A DNA stretch of 64,000 bases from Steromphala cineraria (GCA_916613615.1 OU744732.1:34309950-34373949), one strand, 5' to 3'; counted from the stretch's first letter, positions 1-11,530 are shown. Made by a program: numbers and translations. Notes: generated from the letters alone by a model not told the origin.

Positions 1-394
1 AGACATATTCAAGTATCGAATTAACTATTACTATTACCATTTAAAAAAAATGATAGATCATATCCTTTCTGTAGACTTTGATGATTTTTAAATCTTCAGA
101 CATGGTGTTTGTCTTAAACAATCAATAAAGGCCCAGACTCTGGCTTAATGCTATTTTGAAAAGAGAACAGTACCCAAGATATGGTATAAAACATCCATGG
201 GAATTCGAAGATCAAACTGGTTATTTTACGGGCACTTCTGATGAATTCCTTAGTTAAGGATAAAACCTGCCAGAGAGGGAAATTTGAGAAACTCGAGAAA
301 TCTATGCCTAAGGTGCCCCTAAAATTCACTTTCAACTAAATTGGAATGATCGAAATGAAGAACTGATCCATATGTTGTGCTGTATTTGTGGTTG
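1..394. other. intergenic, nothing recognised
   Basis: AT-rich sequence. I see no convincing coding region, repeat boundary or RNA gene here; the short minus-strand reading frame at 114-335 has no recognisable domain. Confidence 0.5.
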
Positions 395-770
395 AACTGA
401 TTCAATTCAAGGGAACAACTTTGGAAGTTCTCGGGAAAGTTTTATTGTAGGGAAGGTTATTCCATTCCGTGGCTGCATAGAATGAGAAGGATCTTTGGCG
501 ATAACTGAGGGTCCTGACTCTGGGTACACACAGGAGATTCTGCGAAGAGGACCTGAGCGATCTTGCAGGTGTGTACAGCTGGAGAAGTTCACAGAGATAG
601 TCAGGGGCAGCACCAGTTAAACATCTATAGGTGGTACACATGGCTTTGAAAGAAATTCTCTGGCGGACAGGGAGCCAATGCAGCTTCTGCACGACAGGTG
701 TAATGTGGTCAGTCTTTCGACAGAGGGTGACAACTCTTGCACAATTGTTCTGGATGCACTGAAGTTTTGA
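395..770 (-). pseudogene. LINE reverse-transcriptase 3' fragment (CR1/L2-like)
   Basis: The minus strand translates to the conserved C-terminal part of a LINE ORF2 just after the reverse transcriptase core. It reads LQCIQNNCARVV, then DHITPV, then LHWLPVRQRI, then APDYLCELL, then AATEWNNLP, and ends in a stop near 402. This order (LQ.VQN.AARLV, HITPVL..LHWLPV..RI, WN.LP) is typical of CR1/L2/Rex-type elements. Only the last ~120 residues are present, so it is a 5'-truncated dead copy. The frame is open across the whole fragment, which suggests a fairly recent insertion. The exact clade is uncertain. Confidence 0.8.
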
Positions 771-2160
771 AATCAGTATAAAGTAATGTAATCCAATAAT
801 AAATGTTAAAATAAACCGACGAACATGAATCCTTGATATTTGTTGTTTTTATCTCAATTTTTATGATCAGCCTAAAAATATGAATACAAATACTACAATA
901 TGGTCAACGATTGCGGGTTGTTAATAACGGTATCTAAGTTAGTTAAAACAGGAGAACGAGGTTATGCTTGGGTTTTCAAAACCTGAGGAAAGAAAGCTGA
1001 GCGGAAAGTAAGACCGAAAGTGAAGTGTTTTAACCCTAACATAGTCTCTCATGTTTGTTTTAATGGAGGATTTGTCAATAATTAGGGGCTATAAACAGCT
1101 GGACTCGAAGATCAGAACTTATCACAATGAAGAAATAAAGTTATTTTTGTAACATGTTTATGTTCGGGTGAGACATCGATGTAAGCTTGTACATGTTTTT
1201 AATCCCTGATAATCACTTTCCCATTTGTATGCACGATTTTAAATCTCACAATTCTGTGTTCTTCTTGTCAGAACCTAGGATGTAGTCTTGAAGCAATCTT
1301 ATTCTTTAAGGTGTAAAAATAGATGTAAGAATAGAATGAATATGGTTCCCACTCAGAGTTTGAAATAGAGAAATCGGTTCTGATACCCTAACACGATAGA
1401 TGCAATCACTTGTGATTTTACGACGCTTCTGTTGAAATTTCTCATGGTCACTGAAAGCAATTTCACTAAATTTAATTTCTTATTATGTGAGATAACACAA
1501 CAGTAAAGTTCACATAAAAACAATGTCGCTTCTTCAACCCTCACACGAGAAACAGTACATATTTCCCAGAATCATCATCTCGCATATCAATCTTTGTGTT
1601 AAAAGGCATACATGTACAATAATGATTACATTGAAAGTTCAACTTGAGTTGATCAATGTTTAAAACATGTCGCTATAAAGCAATAGCAGAGTTCAATGTA
1701 GCAAAGAATCTAAATTGACCAATGGTTTATACTTATTTATATTTACAAGCATGTCATCAATTTTTTTTATCTAAAACCAATTACCAAATGAATGCTTTTA
1801 GCATTTCATAAAAAGAAAAACTTTCACTGAAAGAACATGTATCAATTTACACCAATGAGTGTGACTGACATTTCACTGAACGAAAACTACAATACAAAAT
1901 GGTTTTGGATATTTTGTGGGGTCTCTACCAAATCATTGTGTATTATTTCAAACTTCTATTATCGTAAGATTTGATTTTCTTGATTTCTTTTGAGCATTCT
2001 ATTCATAGGTTGACAATGTATAAAAAAACTAAGCATGTGTGAGCTTAGATTTAGTTTCCAATCAATCTTAAATAAATGACATTAATATTGAAAAAAAAGG
2101 ATTTAGTTGTCATTTTAATTTTGTTAGATTAAATCCAGGACTTGACTCACTACCTCAACG
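771..2160. other. intergenic, nothing recognised
   Basis: AT-rich sequence with no supported gene. Several short homopolymer runs occur. The reading frame at 1353-1544 (minus) has no recognisable feature. Confidence 0.5.
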
Positions 2161-2167
2161 TGGTGTG

Positions 2168-2206
2168 GTAGTTTAAAGGGTCTTGGCAACCCTTCAAACT
2201 ATGCCA
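2168..2206. repeat. short hairpin
   Basis: An imperfect 12-bp stem: TAGTTTAAAGGG pairs with CCCTTCAAACTA around a short loop. It lies just left of a larger fold-back repeat and may be part of the same composite repeat. Confidence 0.4.
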
Positions 2207-2266
2207 GCTGGAGCTCAGATGCTTCTAGCAGTGACCACCAAGCTGGACAAGTCAACGGGTAGAAAC

Positions 2267-2485
2267 CATCCTGTCTCAGGGTACGACGATACGCTTACTC
2301 AACTAATCTGTACCCTGGGCTCAGAAGCCTTATTCGCCCACGCGGCCCGACTCTTGAAATGGCCAATCAAATCGTTTTCTCGATGAAATTTTAACGAGAA
2401 GGTGGCGAGAAAATGATTTGATTGGCTATATCCCATGAACAGATTAGTGGAGTTAGCGTAACGTTCGTACCCGGAGACAGGATGG
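2267..2485. mobile_element. fold-back MITE
   Basis: The outer ~46 bp at each end are inverted copies. The left end begins CCATCCTGTCTC and the right end finishes GAGACAGGATGG, and the inner part matches through ACTAATCTG. A second nested inverted pair lies inside, GGCCAATCAAATCGTTTTCTCG against CGAGAAAATGATTTGATTGG, so almost the whole element can fold into one hairpin. Both flanks carry TAGAAACC (2260-2267 and 2487-2494), a possible 8-bp target duplication. No transposase is encoded. The superfamily is uncertain, possibly hAT from the 8-bp flank. Confidence 0.7.
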
Positions 2486-3552
2486 ATAGAAACCAGACGG
2501 CACTTGAGTCGTTCTAAAACCTGCTTTCTATCTCTCACTGTGCCTTTGTTTCCATCTTTTACCTCATCTTGTCAATCTACTCTCTTTTGGACGGCAACAT
2601 CCTCGTGTTTAATAATTGCAATTTTGTTTAAACACGGCAAACACAAGTACGCACTCACTCACTTTTGTCCTAAATGTTACTTTTGTGATTATGCTTACGA
2701 CAAGCAATACAGTTCTGTAAGGACATATATGTCTGCTCTAAGCAAGCTACGCATGTCATACTTGTAATTCCTGCCTCGAGGTCAAATGTCAAGGTTAGGT
2801 CATGACAGGTGGCTATCGGTCTTAACCTACAGCTGCATCCCAAAAGTTTGTTCACATACTGATGTATCTAAGTGCAAAAATTAAGCATATTGATTTCGTT
2901 TGGACGTCAGTTGAACCGTTCGTCTTGACTGAAATAGAATAGTTCTCTATTGAAACAACACGCCATGTCAAAAATCAGTTTAAACTTCATGTGGTGCAAG
3001 TTTTTTTTTACTAGGGCACGACTGTCATCATGATTACATTGATTAAGTTTAATAGAAATATGAAATATTTGTTTGATTACTTTGACCAGATTTACAGCAT
3101 AAAATTAAACCTGAAGTATTTTTAAAAATGATGTTTATTTCTGGACGTATAAAGGAGCTACTAAACGTCTAAGAATGTTTTGGTTCATTCAGGCGTTACT
3201 CTAAATGTGAAAAAACAACAACATCGGTATATCCGTCATTCAAAGATGATTCAAAACATCATTAATAAGTAAACATGATTCATTATTTGCAAACAACAGA
3301 TCTCGAGGCATCGGTAAACATAAATATCTAATGTGGCGTTTCGCATTCGCGACTTTTTTTATTTGGAATAATATCGTTATTTTAAATGTTTGCATACAGT
3401 ACTCGATATATATTTATTTATGTGAGTTTTAAGAACATGTCAGCTCAGGTACGGTGCCTATCTGGAGCACCGAAAGTGTTTGTTGGAAAATGTTTGAAAG
3501 AAACGTGCAACTCATATTGATGTAAAATGTTTGATAGGACTGCGCATAATAT
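2486..3552. other. intergenic, nothing recognised
   Basis: AT-rich sequence without a supported gene or clear repeat boundary. The open frames at 2504-2767 (plus) and 2670-2855 (minus) overlap each other and show no domain. Confidence 0.45.
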
Positions 3553-4084
3553 TAGAGGTGTAACGTGACGGCATAACAGTATCGTATCGTGATAAATTGG
3601 CCACAATATATCGTATCGTATCGTGGGATTAGTATCGGGACACTTAATGATGATAAATTCCAAATGTTGGTGCTCAAAACTGAGATATTCATTAAAAAAT
3701 ATGATCATAATGTACACAAGAACCTCTCAAACTTGGACGTTGGATCATATTACAATTACATCCAAAAATCTACAAGTAAATTCAAACTTAAGATTAACTG
3801 ACTCAAATACGTTGTGAAAAGATCATTATGTCAGGAATTGATATGTATTGGGGGATACGTATTGTATCGTGACCCCCATATCGGGATACATATCGTATCG
3901 CGACTCCCATATCGGGATACGTATCGTATCGCGACTCCCATATCGGGATACGTATCGTATCGCGACTCCCATATCGGGATACGTATTGTATCATGACCCC
4001 CATATCGGGATACGTATTGTATCGTGACCCCCATATCGGGGGATACGTATCGTATCGCGACCCTCCTGTAACGTGACACCTCTA
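3553..4084. mobile_element. hAT-like MITE carrying a 31-bp minisatellite
   Basis: The ends are inverted: TAGAGGTGTAACGTGAC on the left and, reverse-complemented, TAGAGGTGTCACGTTAC on the right (two mismatches). The flanking 8 bp (CATAATAT, CAGATTAT) match at 6 of 8 positions, as expected for an aged hAT 8-bp duplication. YAGRGGTGT-type ends followed by TATCGTATCG-rich subterminal sequence are a known style of non-autonomous hAT element. About 3860-4060 is a tandem array of a 31-bp unit built from CCCATATCGGGATACGTAT and CGTATCGCGACT, roughly six copies. The unit is itself partly palindromic (GATACGTATC). Reading frames on both strands are by-products of the repeat. Confidence 0.75.
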
Positions 4085-4394
4085 CAGATTATACCCCATT
4101 TAAACGGCAAACGTTTGCTCATATGCAAATTTGCTCACTTGAATGTAAATCTACTCAAGTGAGCAAATGCAAATTTGCTTAGCGTTTATGGTATGCGTTT
4201 ATGGTTTTTGCGTAGCAAAGACACAAAATCTTTCATTTCATCAAAAGGAGATAAGACTTATACCCAATTAATACGGCAACAGTATCTTACGTATATTTTT
4301 GCATAATACGCAAATTTTACTTACGTGTGTATTTGTGGACGTATAGACGCATTTACTCATGTGCAAATTTTGCTACCAGGGGCAAATTTGCTTA
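4085..4394. repeat. hairpin-rich repeat with ATGCAAAT motifs
   Basis: TTTGCTCACTTGA (near 4129) pairs perfectly with TCAAGTGAGCAAA (near 4155). The octamer ATGCAAAT occurs on both sides of this hairpin, and TGCAAATTTGCT or a close variant recurs near 4120, 4168, 4362 and 4381. This looks like another small inverted-repeat element. The Harbinger element that follows inserted into a TTA at its right edge, and the sequence after 6668 may be its displaced remainder. Confidence 0.45.
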
Positions 4395-6665
4395 TGCTAC
4401 GTTTACACTACGTCCACGGTCTCCACGTTCGCTACGTTTGTCTGAAACGTAATGAATCGTGACATTTCAGTTTGTTTTGTCATTCTGATCATGTTCTGCC
4501 ACGTTGTGATACGTTCTAATACGGTGTGTGACGGCCTATCATGGTGAACGTGTTGTTACGGGAGAAACGGGGGTTAAATATCTCCAAGTCAAGCAAAGGT
4601 TCACTACGGAAGGAGCAGGGTCTGTCACGTTTTGCCACGAATGTCATCACGTTGTATTGCGTTCCCTTGCGTCTCATTAGGTTCCTTCACGTTCATTACG
4701 TTTTATGCACGTTACCCTACGTTTCCAAAGTCTCAATAAGTTTTATTACGGTCTGTTACGCATAAACGTGAGGGAACGTGCTCTCTTGGAGCACGTTTCT
4801 TGTCCCGGTTGGTACATACTTGAGGCACAACGAGTATTATTCACTATTCTCTAATGTATTCAGAGAGAAAGATGTTCACGCAAGATAAGGAGGACGTGGC
4901 ATTTGCGTGTATGTTGTATGCTTACATGCAAGCCACGCAAGAAGAAGAACACCATTTTCAAATGGACCAGGTCCGGCTAGACCAAGGAGGCGCACGTAGG
5001 AGAAGAAGAAGACGATTAAGAAGAACCTTGGTAAGAGAATGGATAAGTGAAACTAGAAGAAGACAACTTGGCCAATACAACACTCTTCTGAGAGAACTCC
5101 GATTTGAGGGTGCTGACACCTTCAGTAACTATGTCAGGATGTCTTGACGTATTTGATGAAATCAGGGAAAGGATAACACCGGCAATTGCAAGACTAGACA
5201 CTAGATTCCGCTGTGCCTTGTCACCTGGACTTAAGCTGGCATTAATTACACTCAGACATCTCGCCTGGGATTCCTGTCATCCCTGCTCAAGAGGTTGACC
5301 ATGAGGATGAGCAACACAACCTCATACCTGGGAATTGGAGGGATAATGTCGTCTGGATGGATGTGGATACACCACATGAAAGGAACAAAAACATGTACAC
5401 TATAGATTCCAAGCAACAGAGAGAATACTTGAAGAACTATTTCAATTCCCCTGCAGGTGCTGTTGAATGGCAGGACAGGATGCTTGCACCTAGTATCACT
5501 ATCTGAATTGTGTAATATTACATGATCTAGATTATTAGAAGATGCGGTTTATCCTTGCTTGAGACATTGAAGTAGAAACACAAGTCAAAGAGGTTTTCTG
5601 TAAATGTTATTGCCAACTTGTTTTTAAAGTTCAAACAATAGTGTCAATATACTGTTGATGAAGATTATGTTGTTTACAATGTGTAAAAGTTACATATATT
5701 ACACATACCTTTAATAAAGGCCATCAACCAAACAAGATCTGTTTCGAATCGTTGATTATTTAAATATAAAAACTTCAAGAGATAGTCAAAAGTTTTATTT
5801 TGCAAGTAAAAACACCAAGTTTATAAACTTTACATAAAAGGCATTTAAGGCATTTTGCGCAAAACTGAAGGAGATAAGAGCTTTTTTGTTGTAATGATAT
5901 CTTAAACTTTAGTTCCAATACAGATTCATTCATAAGATAAGTTACACCAAGCGTAAGTTGGTGTAAATGAAAATTGTTAAAGATGGTATATGTTCGGTCT
6001 GTAAAGGAGAAAAAGAAGACGTAGAAAAAGTGTATTATTATTGTAAACATATAAAAAAACCTTCTGGTCTCAATTAGAAATATTCTTAAAATACGAAACA
6101 CCCGATTTCCTAGCCAAGAAATACATACCTAACATGAGCATTACACTATTATGTAAAGCCTGTGTAACAGAGTTCCTTGAACTGAACAAAAATAAACAAA
6201 ATTAAAAAGTAGAAACTTCATACAAAATGGGTCCTTTTGATAACTTAAATTAAGTGGAAACTATATAAAAAATGGGTCCTTTCATAAGTTTAAATTTATC
6301 AATTCAAAGAATGTTCGTTCACAGAAACGTGATACTGACCTTGATTATAATTATTAGACGTTCCATTACGGAAGCCTCTAAGTTGTGTTAGGTTGTGTTA
6401 GGTTGTGTTAAGTTGTGTTAAGTTGTGTTACGTTCTATTACGTTACCCCCGTTCTAACACGTTCTGTTACGTTTCTGTCCTCAAACGGGTCGAACGTGAG
6501 AACATGTTTTGCAGAAAACGCATCTTTCAAGTACCGCCACGGTAGCCCCGTTTATCAAGTTATGTCACGGTACCCCTTCACGTTCCCTTGCGCTCCGTTA
6601 CGTACTTGCCGTTTTGATACAAACGTGGCGAACGTGGAGACCGTGGACGTAGTGTAAACGGAGCA
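4395..6665 (+). mobile_element. PIF/Harbinger DNA transposon, internally deleted
   Basis: A 2271-bp element bounded by 47-bp terminal inverted repeats (4395-4441 and 6619-6665) that differ at only two positions. The right end reads TGCTCCGTTTACACTACG when reverse-complemented. The target duplication is TTA (4392-4394 and 6666-6668), the standard PIF/Harbinger 3-bp duplication. Subterminal regions (about 4440-4790 and 6360-6620) are packed with ACGTT/GTTACG words spaced about every ten bases on both sides. At 6375-6430 a 10-bp unit (GTTGTGTTAG and variants) is repeated in tandem. The only coding content seen is a broken transposase at 4854-5505. 5510-6360 holds no recognised gene; near 5968-6060 a plus-strand frame with a CxxC motif may be a nested LINE scrap. 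At 6224-6297 a phrase around AAATGGGTCCTTT is duplicated. Confidence 0.9.
4854..5505 (+). pseudogene. PIF/Harbinger transposase remnant (DDE core deleted)
   Basis: Residues 1-97 from 4854 match the N-terminal part of HARBI1-like transposases: a basic RRRRRRR tract, then VREWISETRRRQLGQYNTL, then [20 protein letters not shown] one-base frameshift near 5144 moves the frame, and the homology continues as [16 protein letters not shown] and [18 protein letters not shown]. It then jumps near 5280 directly to the family's C-terminus: GNWRDNVVWMDVD, then KQQREYLKNYFNSPAGAVEW, with a stop at 5503-5505. The nuclease domain with the DDE catalytic residues, about 200 residues in intact relatives, is missing. 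The copy therefore cannot transpose on its own but could be moved in trans through its intact ends. Confidence 0.88.
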
Positions 6666-6668
6666 TTA

Positions 6669-7313
6669 GAAGGTAGGTGTAAATTCATTTGCTATGGTTA
6701 AGCAAAAGCATTTTTCCTGCTACCCTAAAGAAAACCTTTATTTTGCAATATCAACTTTCTTTTGAACACTCGATAGCTCTTTAAATGTATTTCGCTGAGT
6801 TCGTATTTCATCCTGCAGTTTATCACATAAAACTCTACCATTAAACCACAGATGAAGGTGAAAAAATAGAGGGAAAATCGACCTCGAAACCCTTCGTACT
6901 GACTCTACCATTAAACCACAGATGAAGGTGAAAACAAATATAGTGATGCCATTCAGACACTATAAAAAATGAAGACGATGTTTTATTGATAATACAATAT
7001 TTTATTGAAAAAAACAACATTATTTTGAAAAATGATTGGATACAGTAGTTTACATAAAAAGTTACATATATGCATGATATCGATAATGAAGGTGAAGCTA
7101 TAATAATGCTTATACATGTAAACATGCTCTATATCCAACTTTTCATTCTTTCCTTGGTCATTTGAATTATATACCCTTGTCATTGGTATAAAGATAAGAT
7201 AGTAAGCAATAATACAAACTGATTTCCTTTAAGGGATGAAAATACTGCATCGGTGAAAAGAATCAATTTGCAAACCATAGACATTATCATAAAGAAAGCA
7301 GCCTCGACTTCAA
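6669..7313. other. downstream region of the ninjurin-like gene
   Basis: This probably holds the 3' UTR of the minus-strand ninjurin-like gene. A ~24-bp phrase (TACCATTAAACCACAGATGA and flanks) is directly duplicated at about 6836 and 6906. No other gene is seen. Confidence 0.45.
6982..7006 (-). terminator. candidate polyadenylation signals of the ninjurin-like gene
   Basis: Two AATAAA hexamers on the minus strand (6982-6987 and 7001-7006) lie about 310-330 bases after the stop codon at 7314, a plausible 3' UTR length. Assignment is by position only. Confidence 0.4.
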
Positions 7314-9172
7314 TCACGTGTGATTTCCGGTCCTAACCGGAAGTCCATTTTCATTTAGTTCAATTCTCGAATTTTTGATGTTCAGATCAAATGCGTTGAT
7401 GAATACGTTTATGACTGTGATGAACATTATCATTATGACCACGGTGTTGTTAAGAATTTCCGATTTGGTGCGTTGTTCCTTTGTGCGCATCTTCCGGAAG
7501 CCAAGCATACAGAGCAGGATGCCCACAGCAACTTGCAGAATCACCGAGATGAAGATCATCGTCACCATTCCATAGTGGATTGCAGTTAATGACTCTCTGG
7601 GTATCCGGAATAAGGTGTCCAGTTGGGACGCATTGGACATGAGAAGAGCAAAATCAAGCATTCCTTGTGCCACTGTTTTCTTAGTCACATAAGCATTGGA
7701 CGCATGGATATGCTCCTCGTCGATCTAAAAGGAAAATGAGTAGAACACGGATAAAAAGAACTCCAAGGGACCAAGGAATAAAGTTCGCTTTATCCGGTGT
7801 TCCCTATTCGCGTTTGGCCGCCATATTGGATCATATCCATCGTATGTGTAACCTAAAGGGGACAATATTGCTTTTAAACAACGTTGATATGCCATATTGA
7901 TACCATCAAACAATATTGGCATTTTTTTGTAAATTTAGATTGCAATTTTGAGATATTTTCATAACTCTGATGCTGTGGTTGTACAATTTACATGTAGATA
8001 ATCACCCTATTGTAAATACATCATGACATGTTATTATATTTTTTTTTTATTCGGAGCGGTATTATTATAAGCATTTGCTTGTTTACCAATCCGATTCATT
8101 CTTTTGTAAGTGGTATAGAAATAATAATATAACCTGCAGCTGACCTGAATCATATTATTATTTCTCTGGTTAAAGACATCACGTACAAATAGAATATTGC
8201 CTATGTGGTCTTTATCAAAATTGATCCCGTCTCTAACGGCTGAAATTGTGCCCAAACAGCACTTAAAAATAACCCACTCACTCGCGCAAATTCAGACAGC
8301 TACCAAGTTTACGACATACAATGTTCACCTGTGGAGGCAATTTTTTTTAACGAAATTTCAGGTTTGTTGACCTTTGATTTAAAAAAAAACAAAACAAATA
8401 CGTTTTAAGGCAATGAGCTTTTTTGTACAGACTCGTTTCGAATGGACTCATTGTACAACAAAGAGCACAGATTATCACACAAACCCTGATACTGAATATA
8501 CAATATAGGTAGTCCAATACCTACAAAGCCAAGTCAAAATTCATTACATTTTGTCAAGTGCAAAATATTACCGAATATAAAAAGGACACGATTTTCTAGG
8601 ACAGGCAAACTCTGTACTCACAATTTTATATTGCATCATATTTTTGTTAACTTGTCATTAGAAACTATGTTAATTATGAAGGATTGTAGATTTTATCACA
8701 TGTTAGTAAATTTCAGCTTAGGTACTCATAGCACTCCTTTGAATGCACCTCCAAAATGGTTTTAGTATATATGACTTTTAACTAAAGAATTGATAAATGA
8801 AACATTATTTCCCAAAACTAAATGTTTATGAAAGGTTGTCAATACCAAGCCATGCCTTAAATCTATATTCTTGGTTGAAAATGTTTCTTTTACATAAAAA
8901 CCTTGAAAATAAGATACAAAAACATTTTCTACATGCAATCAAAAAGAAACTGCAATTCAAATGTCAGTTGAAATTTTTCATTTTATTCTCAATCGTGTTG
9001 GTAGATTAAAGCTTTGTTAACATTTTTAAAATTTACTAAAGATATGTGTTCAACTCTTTTAGATAGTGTGAACCCAAATACAACAATGTTATATTCATTA
9101 AGATGTTCAGACAAAACTTACAGGCCGATCTCTAACCATGTCCGAATGCTCATCTTCAACGCCGTCTGGCAT
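7314..9172 (-). CDS. ninjurin-like membrane protein, two coding exons
   Basis: Ninjurins are small double-spanning plasma-membrane proteins. In vertebrates NINJ1 oligomerises to rupture the membrane during lytic cell death and was first described in cell adhesion. Exon 1 is 9122-9172 (17 codons, ending CGGCCT before GTAAGT). The intron is 7725-9121, with acceptor TTTTCCTTTTAG. Exon 2 is 7314-7724. Both junctions are phase 0 and give a 153-residue protein, close to the ~150 usual for the family. The join creates RPIDEEH and, after AYVTKKTVAQGMLDFALLM, NASQLDTL. These fit the family block RPI..N.Y..KK...MLD.ALLM.NASQL. The two conserved lysines are at about 32-33. Hydrophobic helices lie at about 68-91 and 108-130, the second ending VFINAF as in ninjurins. 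The C-terminal tail (DLNIKNSRIELNENG) is short and polar. The start is the only in-frame ATG in exon 1; an AG just before it suggests a further 5' UTR exon. The TIR membrane gene lies upstream on the same strand. Confidence 0.88.
7735..7806. mobile_element. degenerate pogo-like MITE fragment in the ninjurin intron
   Basis: GTAGAACACGGATA, AACTCCAAGGGACCAAGG and GTTCGCTTTATCCGG match pieces of the better-preserved pogo-like element at 15603-15776. The fragment starts about 10 bases upstream (in the gene's sense) of the 3' splice site of exon 2, so it supplies most of the sequence preceding that splice site. Confidence 0.6.
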
Positions 9173-10189
9173 ACTGAAGCTGAAATGTACAACATATAAA
9201 TATATAACATTTGAAAGTAATCAATATATCTAACTGATCTCTCAAAGAAACATCACTACTATTATCGTGGTTTATCTTGTGTTTGATTTTAATGTTTCCG
9301 ATTTTAGATTATCCAAAAACCGTTTCAAGTAATTTTACCATTGACAGTTACGTGCGTGTTATGGATAATGCAATCTGAATAAATTTTGATCGACAGGTTA
9401 TAAGTCATACTGTTGATCTAAGATTAACCGATAAGATGGGCCGTCTCGCTGAACTCTGACATTACCCCCTGGGCCAATCAGAAAAGATGCCCTATGTCAC
9501 TGGCGGCTTAACCGTTTACCCGCGCTTTTTTCGAAAATGAAACTGTATGTTGTTTATCTTCATTCGGGAAACGCGTAGCGACCATCTCGACGAATTATCC
9601 GATTGCTTGGATGTATTTTTAGATTATGATTATTTATTTTTAAACATTTTTACATAGTTTCTAGTTGTCAATGCAAGATATTGATTGCACCTCGCACAGA
9701 AACTTATGTGGCATGCTTAATGTTGATACTTGCGAAAAACTGCATGTAAGGGGAGATTACTATTAAATCTTTCATTTCTATTGAGAGGATTAAAGAAAAG
9801 AGTGAATATTTTTAATCATAGAACCAAGACCATTTCATATAACCAAAACATAATCATCTTAAACGAGATTAGTTCTATAAGAACTCATAAGTCGACACAA
9901 TGTTATTGGGAACAGGACATATGATATCATACGTTTCTTCCTTCACACGATAAATGTGCGGGTTTTTTAATGTTTGAGGCGCCGAATTTGGTTGACCGAT
10001 TCGCGTTTTTCGTTATTAGCACACTAAAGGTCATCGGGACGATCTCTTATACTGGACGATGTTAGATCGATACATATGGAAGTGTCGACCTAAATTAATT
10101 TAGATTGTTAATCATGCTGGTGATTATGATGATGATGAATGTGATTTATTTCAGTTTGAAACGATATCAATCGTCAGCTGTTCATTACC
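9173..10189. other. upstream region of the ninjurin-like gene
   Basis: No gene is seen. A GC-richer stretch at about 9430-9600 contains CTGATTGG on the minus strand (an inverted CCAAT motif, near 9474). It is the most promoter-like segment upstream of the minus-strand ninjurin-like gene. No TATA box could be assigned. Confidence 0.3.
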
Positions 10190-10580
10190 CTCCTGAAGCT
10201 GTTCATTTTCAGAATACATTTTAGTCTCTGATATGACAACACATCTGCAATGCAGCTGTTTACAATTTAAGTGGAAAGGAGCCCACTAAAGCTAATTACG
10301 TACAATAATCAATGAAAATTTAAAAATATAAAATCATCAAAAAACGTGCTACTGCTCCTTTAAGTTGAACGAAGCCCACTGAAGCTGTTCAATTTCAGAC
10401 TAAATTTCAGTCTCTGAAATAAAAATTCTTAATGCAGCTTTCTACTACTGTAATTGAAAGGAGCCAAATAAAGCTGTTCATTTTTATTTCCAGAAAATGC
10501 AGTGATATAGACTTGCTACAATAACATAGACTTGCATGGGGCTATCAAGATATTTTGTTTAGGGGCTGTTGGACAAACTA
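10190..10580 (+). repeat. dispersed repeat, two tandem units (second copy at 31270)
   Basis: Two related ~105-bp units (about 10190-10290 and 10368-10475) share GAAGCTGTTCA, TTTCAG, AGTCTCTGA, ATGCAGCT and GAAAGGAGCC. The second runs on through AGACTTGC to GGGGCTGTTGGACAAACTA at 10562-10580. An inverted copy of the second half is at 31270-31446. A MITE end (10297-10359) separates the two units. The family is not recognised and no coding capacity is seen. Confidence 0.65.
10297..10359 (-). mobile_element. TTAA MITE, terminal fragment
   Basis: Only the last ~60 bp of the abundant MITE remain, ending CGTGCTACTGCTCCT followed by TTAA (10360-10363). Confidence 0.7.
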
Positions 10581-10622
10581 TTAACATATTTATGACTTCA
10601 GGTTCGCGAACCTCTTTCGGGG

Positions 10623-10888
10623 CAGTCTAAGTAAACCAAGCCTCAATATTATCCGTTTCACTCCTATATTGAGTTTAGAAAGGTCTAGCAGAGGGTGGCG
10701 TCAGCCTACGTATCGAATTGACCAATCAGAACTCAGCTTACCAAGCCACAATAGTCTGCCTTCGCACGTATAACGTTGGAAGGTCATAGGTCGCAGAAAG
10801 GTCGGCTGACGCGACCCTCTACTAGAACCTTTTTAGACTCAGCATAGGAGTGAAACGGATAATTTTGAGGCTAAGTTTACTAAGACTG
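10623..10888. mobile_element. fold-back MITE, CAGTCTAAGTAAACC family, copy 1
   Basis: The left end CAGTCTAAGTAAACC matches the reversed right end CAGTCTTAGTAAAC. Pairing continues inward through ATTATCCGTTTCACTCCTAT, GAGT and GGTCGCGTCAGCC-like blocks, so nearly all 266 bp can form a hairpin. Related copies are at 53441-53656 and 57298-57516. No coding capacity is seen. A clear target duplication could not be fixed. Confidence 0.8.
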
Positions 10889-11530
10889 TCTTATCGGGGG
10901 AGAATGTTCCCTACACGAGCGCTTTGAAGTTAAGTATCTATTCATTCTTATCCAATGAAAAGCTTGCCGTTTAAACATATAGTTACTGTCTGTCCACCAA
11001 GTCATCGTTTATTGTTCCTTTTCAGGTCTATTGGATGGTAAAGATACGACCTTCAATTTCAACAAACCTTATCAAACTCAAAGGGAAGTCATATCTATTC
11101 ATCAAAGAATGTTTTTATGTTCTTTTCGAGAGATAGAGATAAAGACTAATTCAAAACTAAATAAACGACAATAAACACCTTAAGATGCAATTAACAACTT
11201 GACGATGTCAAATAAACCCCCTTTCATCTCAATTATTTATTCAGTCTGATTAAATTTTTCTTTAACAATCATCTTGGAGTAAGAACAAATTTCGCATAAA
11301 TTCTCCCCTTAAAATGTTTAAGGTATTTAAATACAGACAAACTGATGCGATGATTATTCATAAATAAGTGAGATAAAGAAATATATGACTTTATTTCTTT
11401 TTATCACTGCAGAAAAGCATATTTACAGGCCAATGCGATTTGAAACGATTTGCATTTTAAAATTTATTAACATTATAAATAAAGGCTTGATGTGTTGGTT
11501 TGAAATTTGAAATATACAATACAATGTTAA

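Noticed and set aside
3803..4079. Overlapping frames rich in SRYDTYPDMG and similar
   Set aside because: Translation of the 31-bp minisatellite.
5775..6101. 108-codon minus-strand frame inside the Harbinger element
   Set aside because: Phe/Ile-rich and low-complexity, with no recognisable motif.
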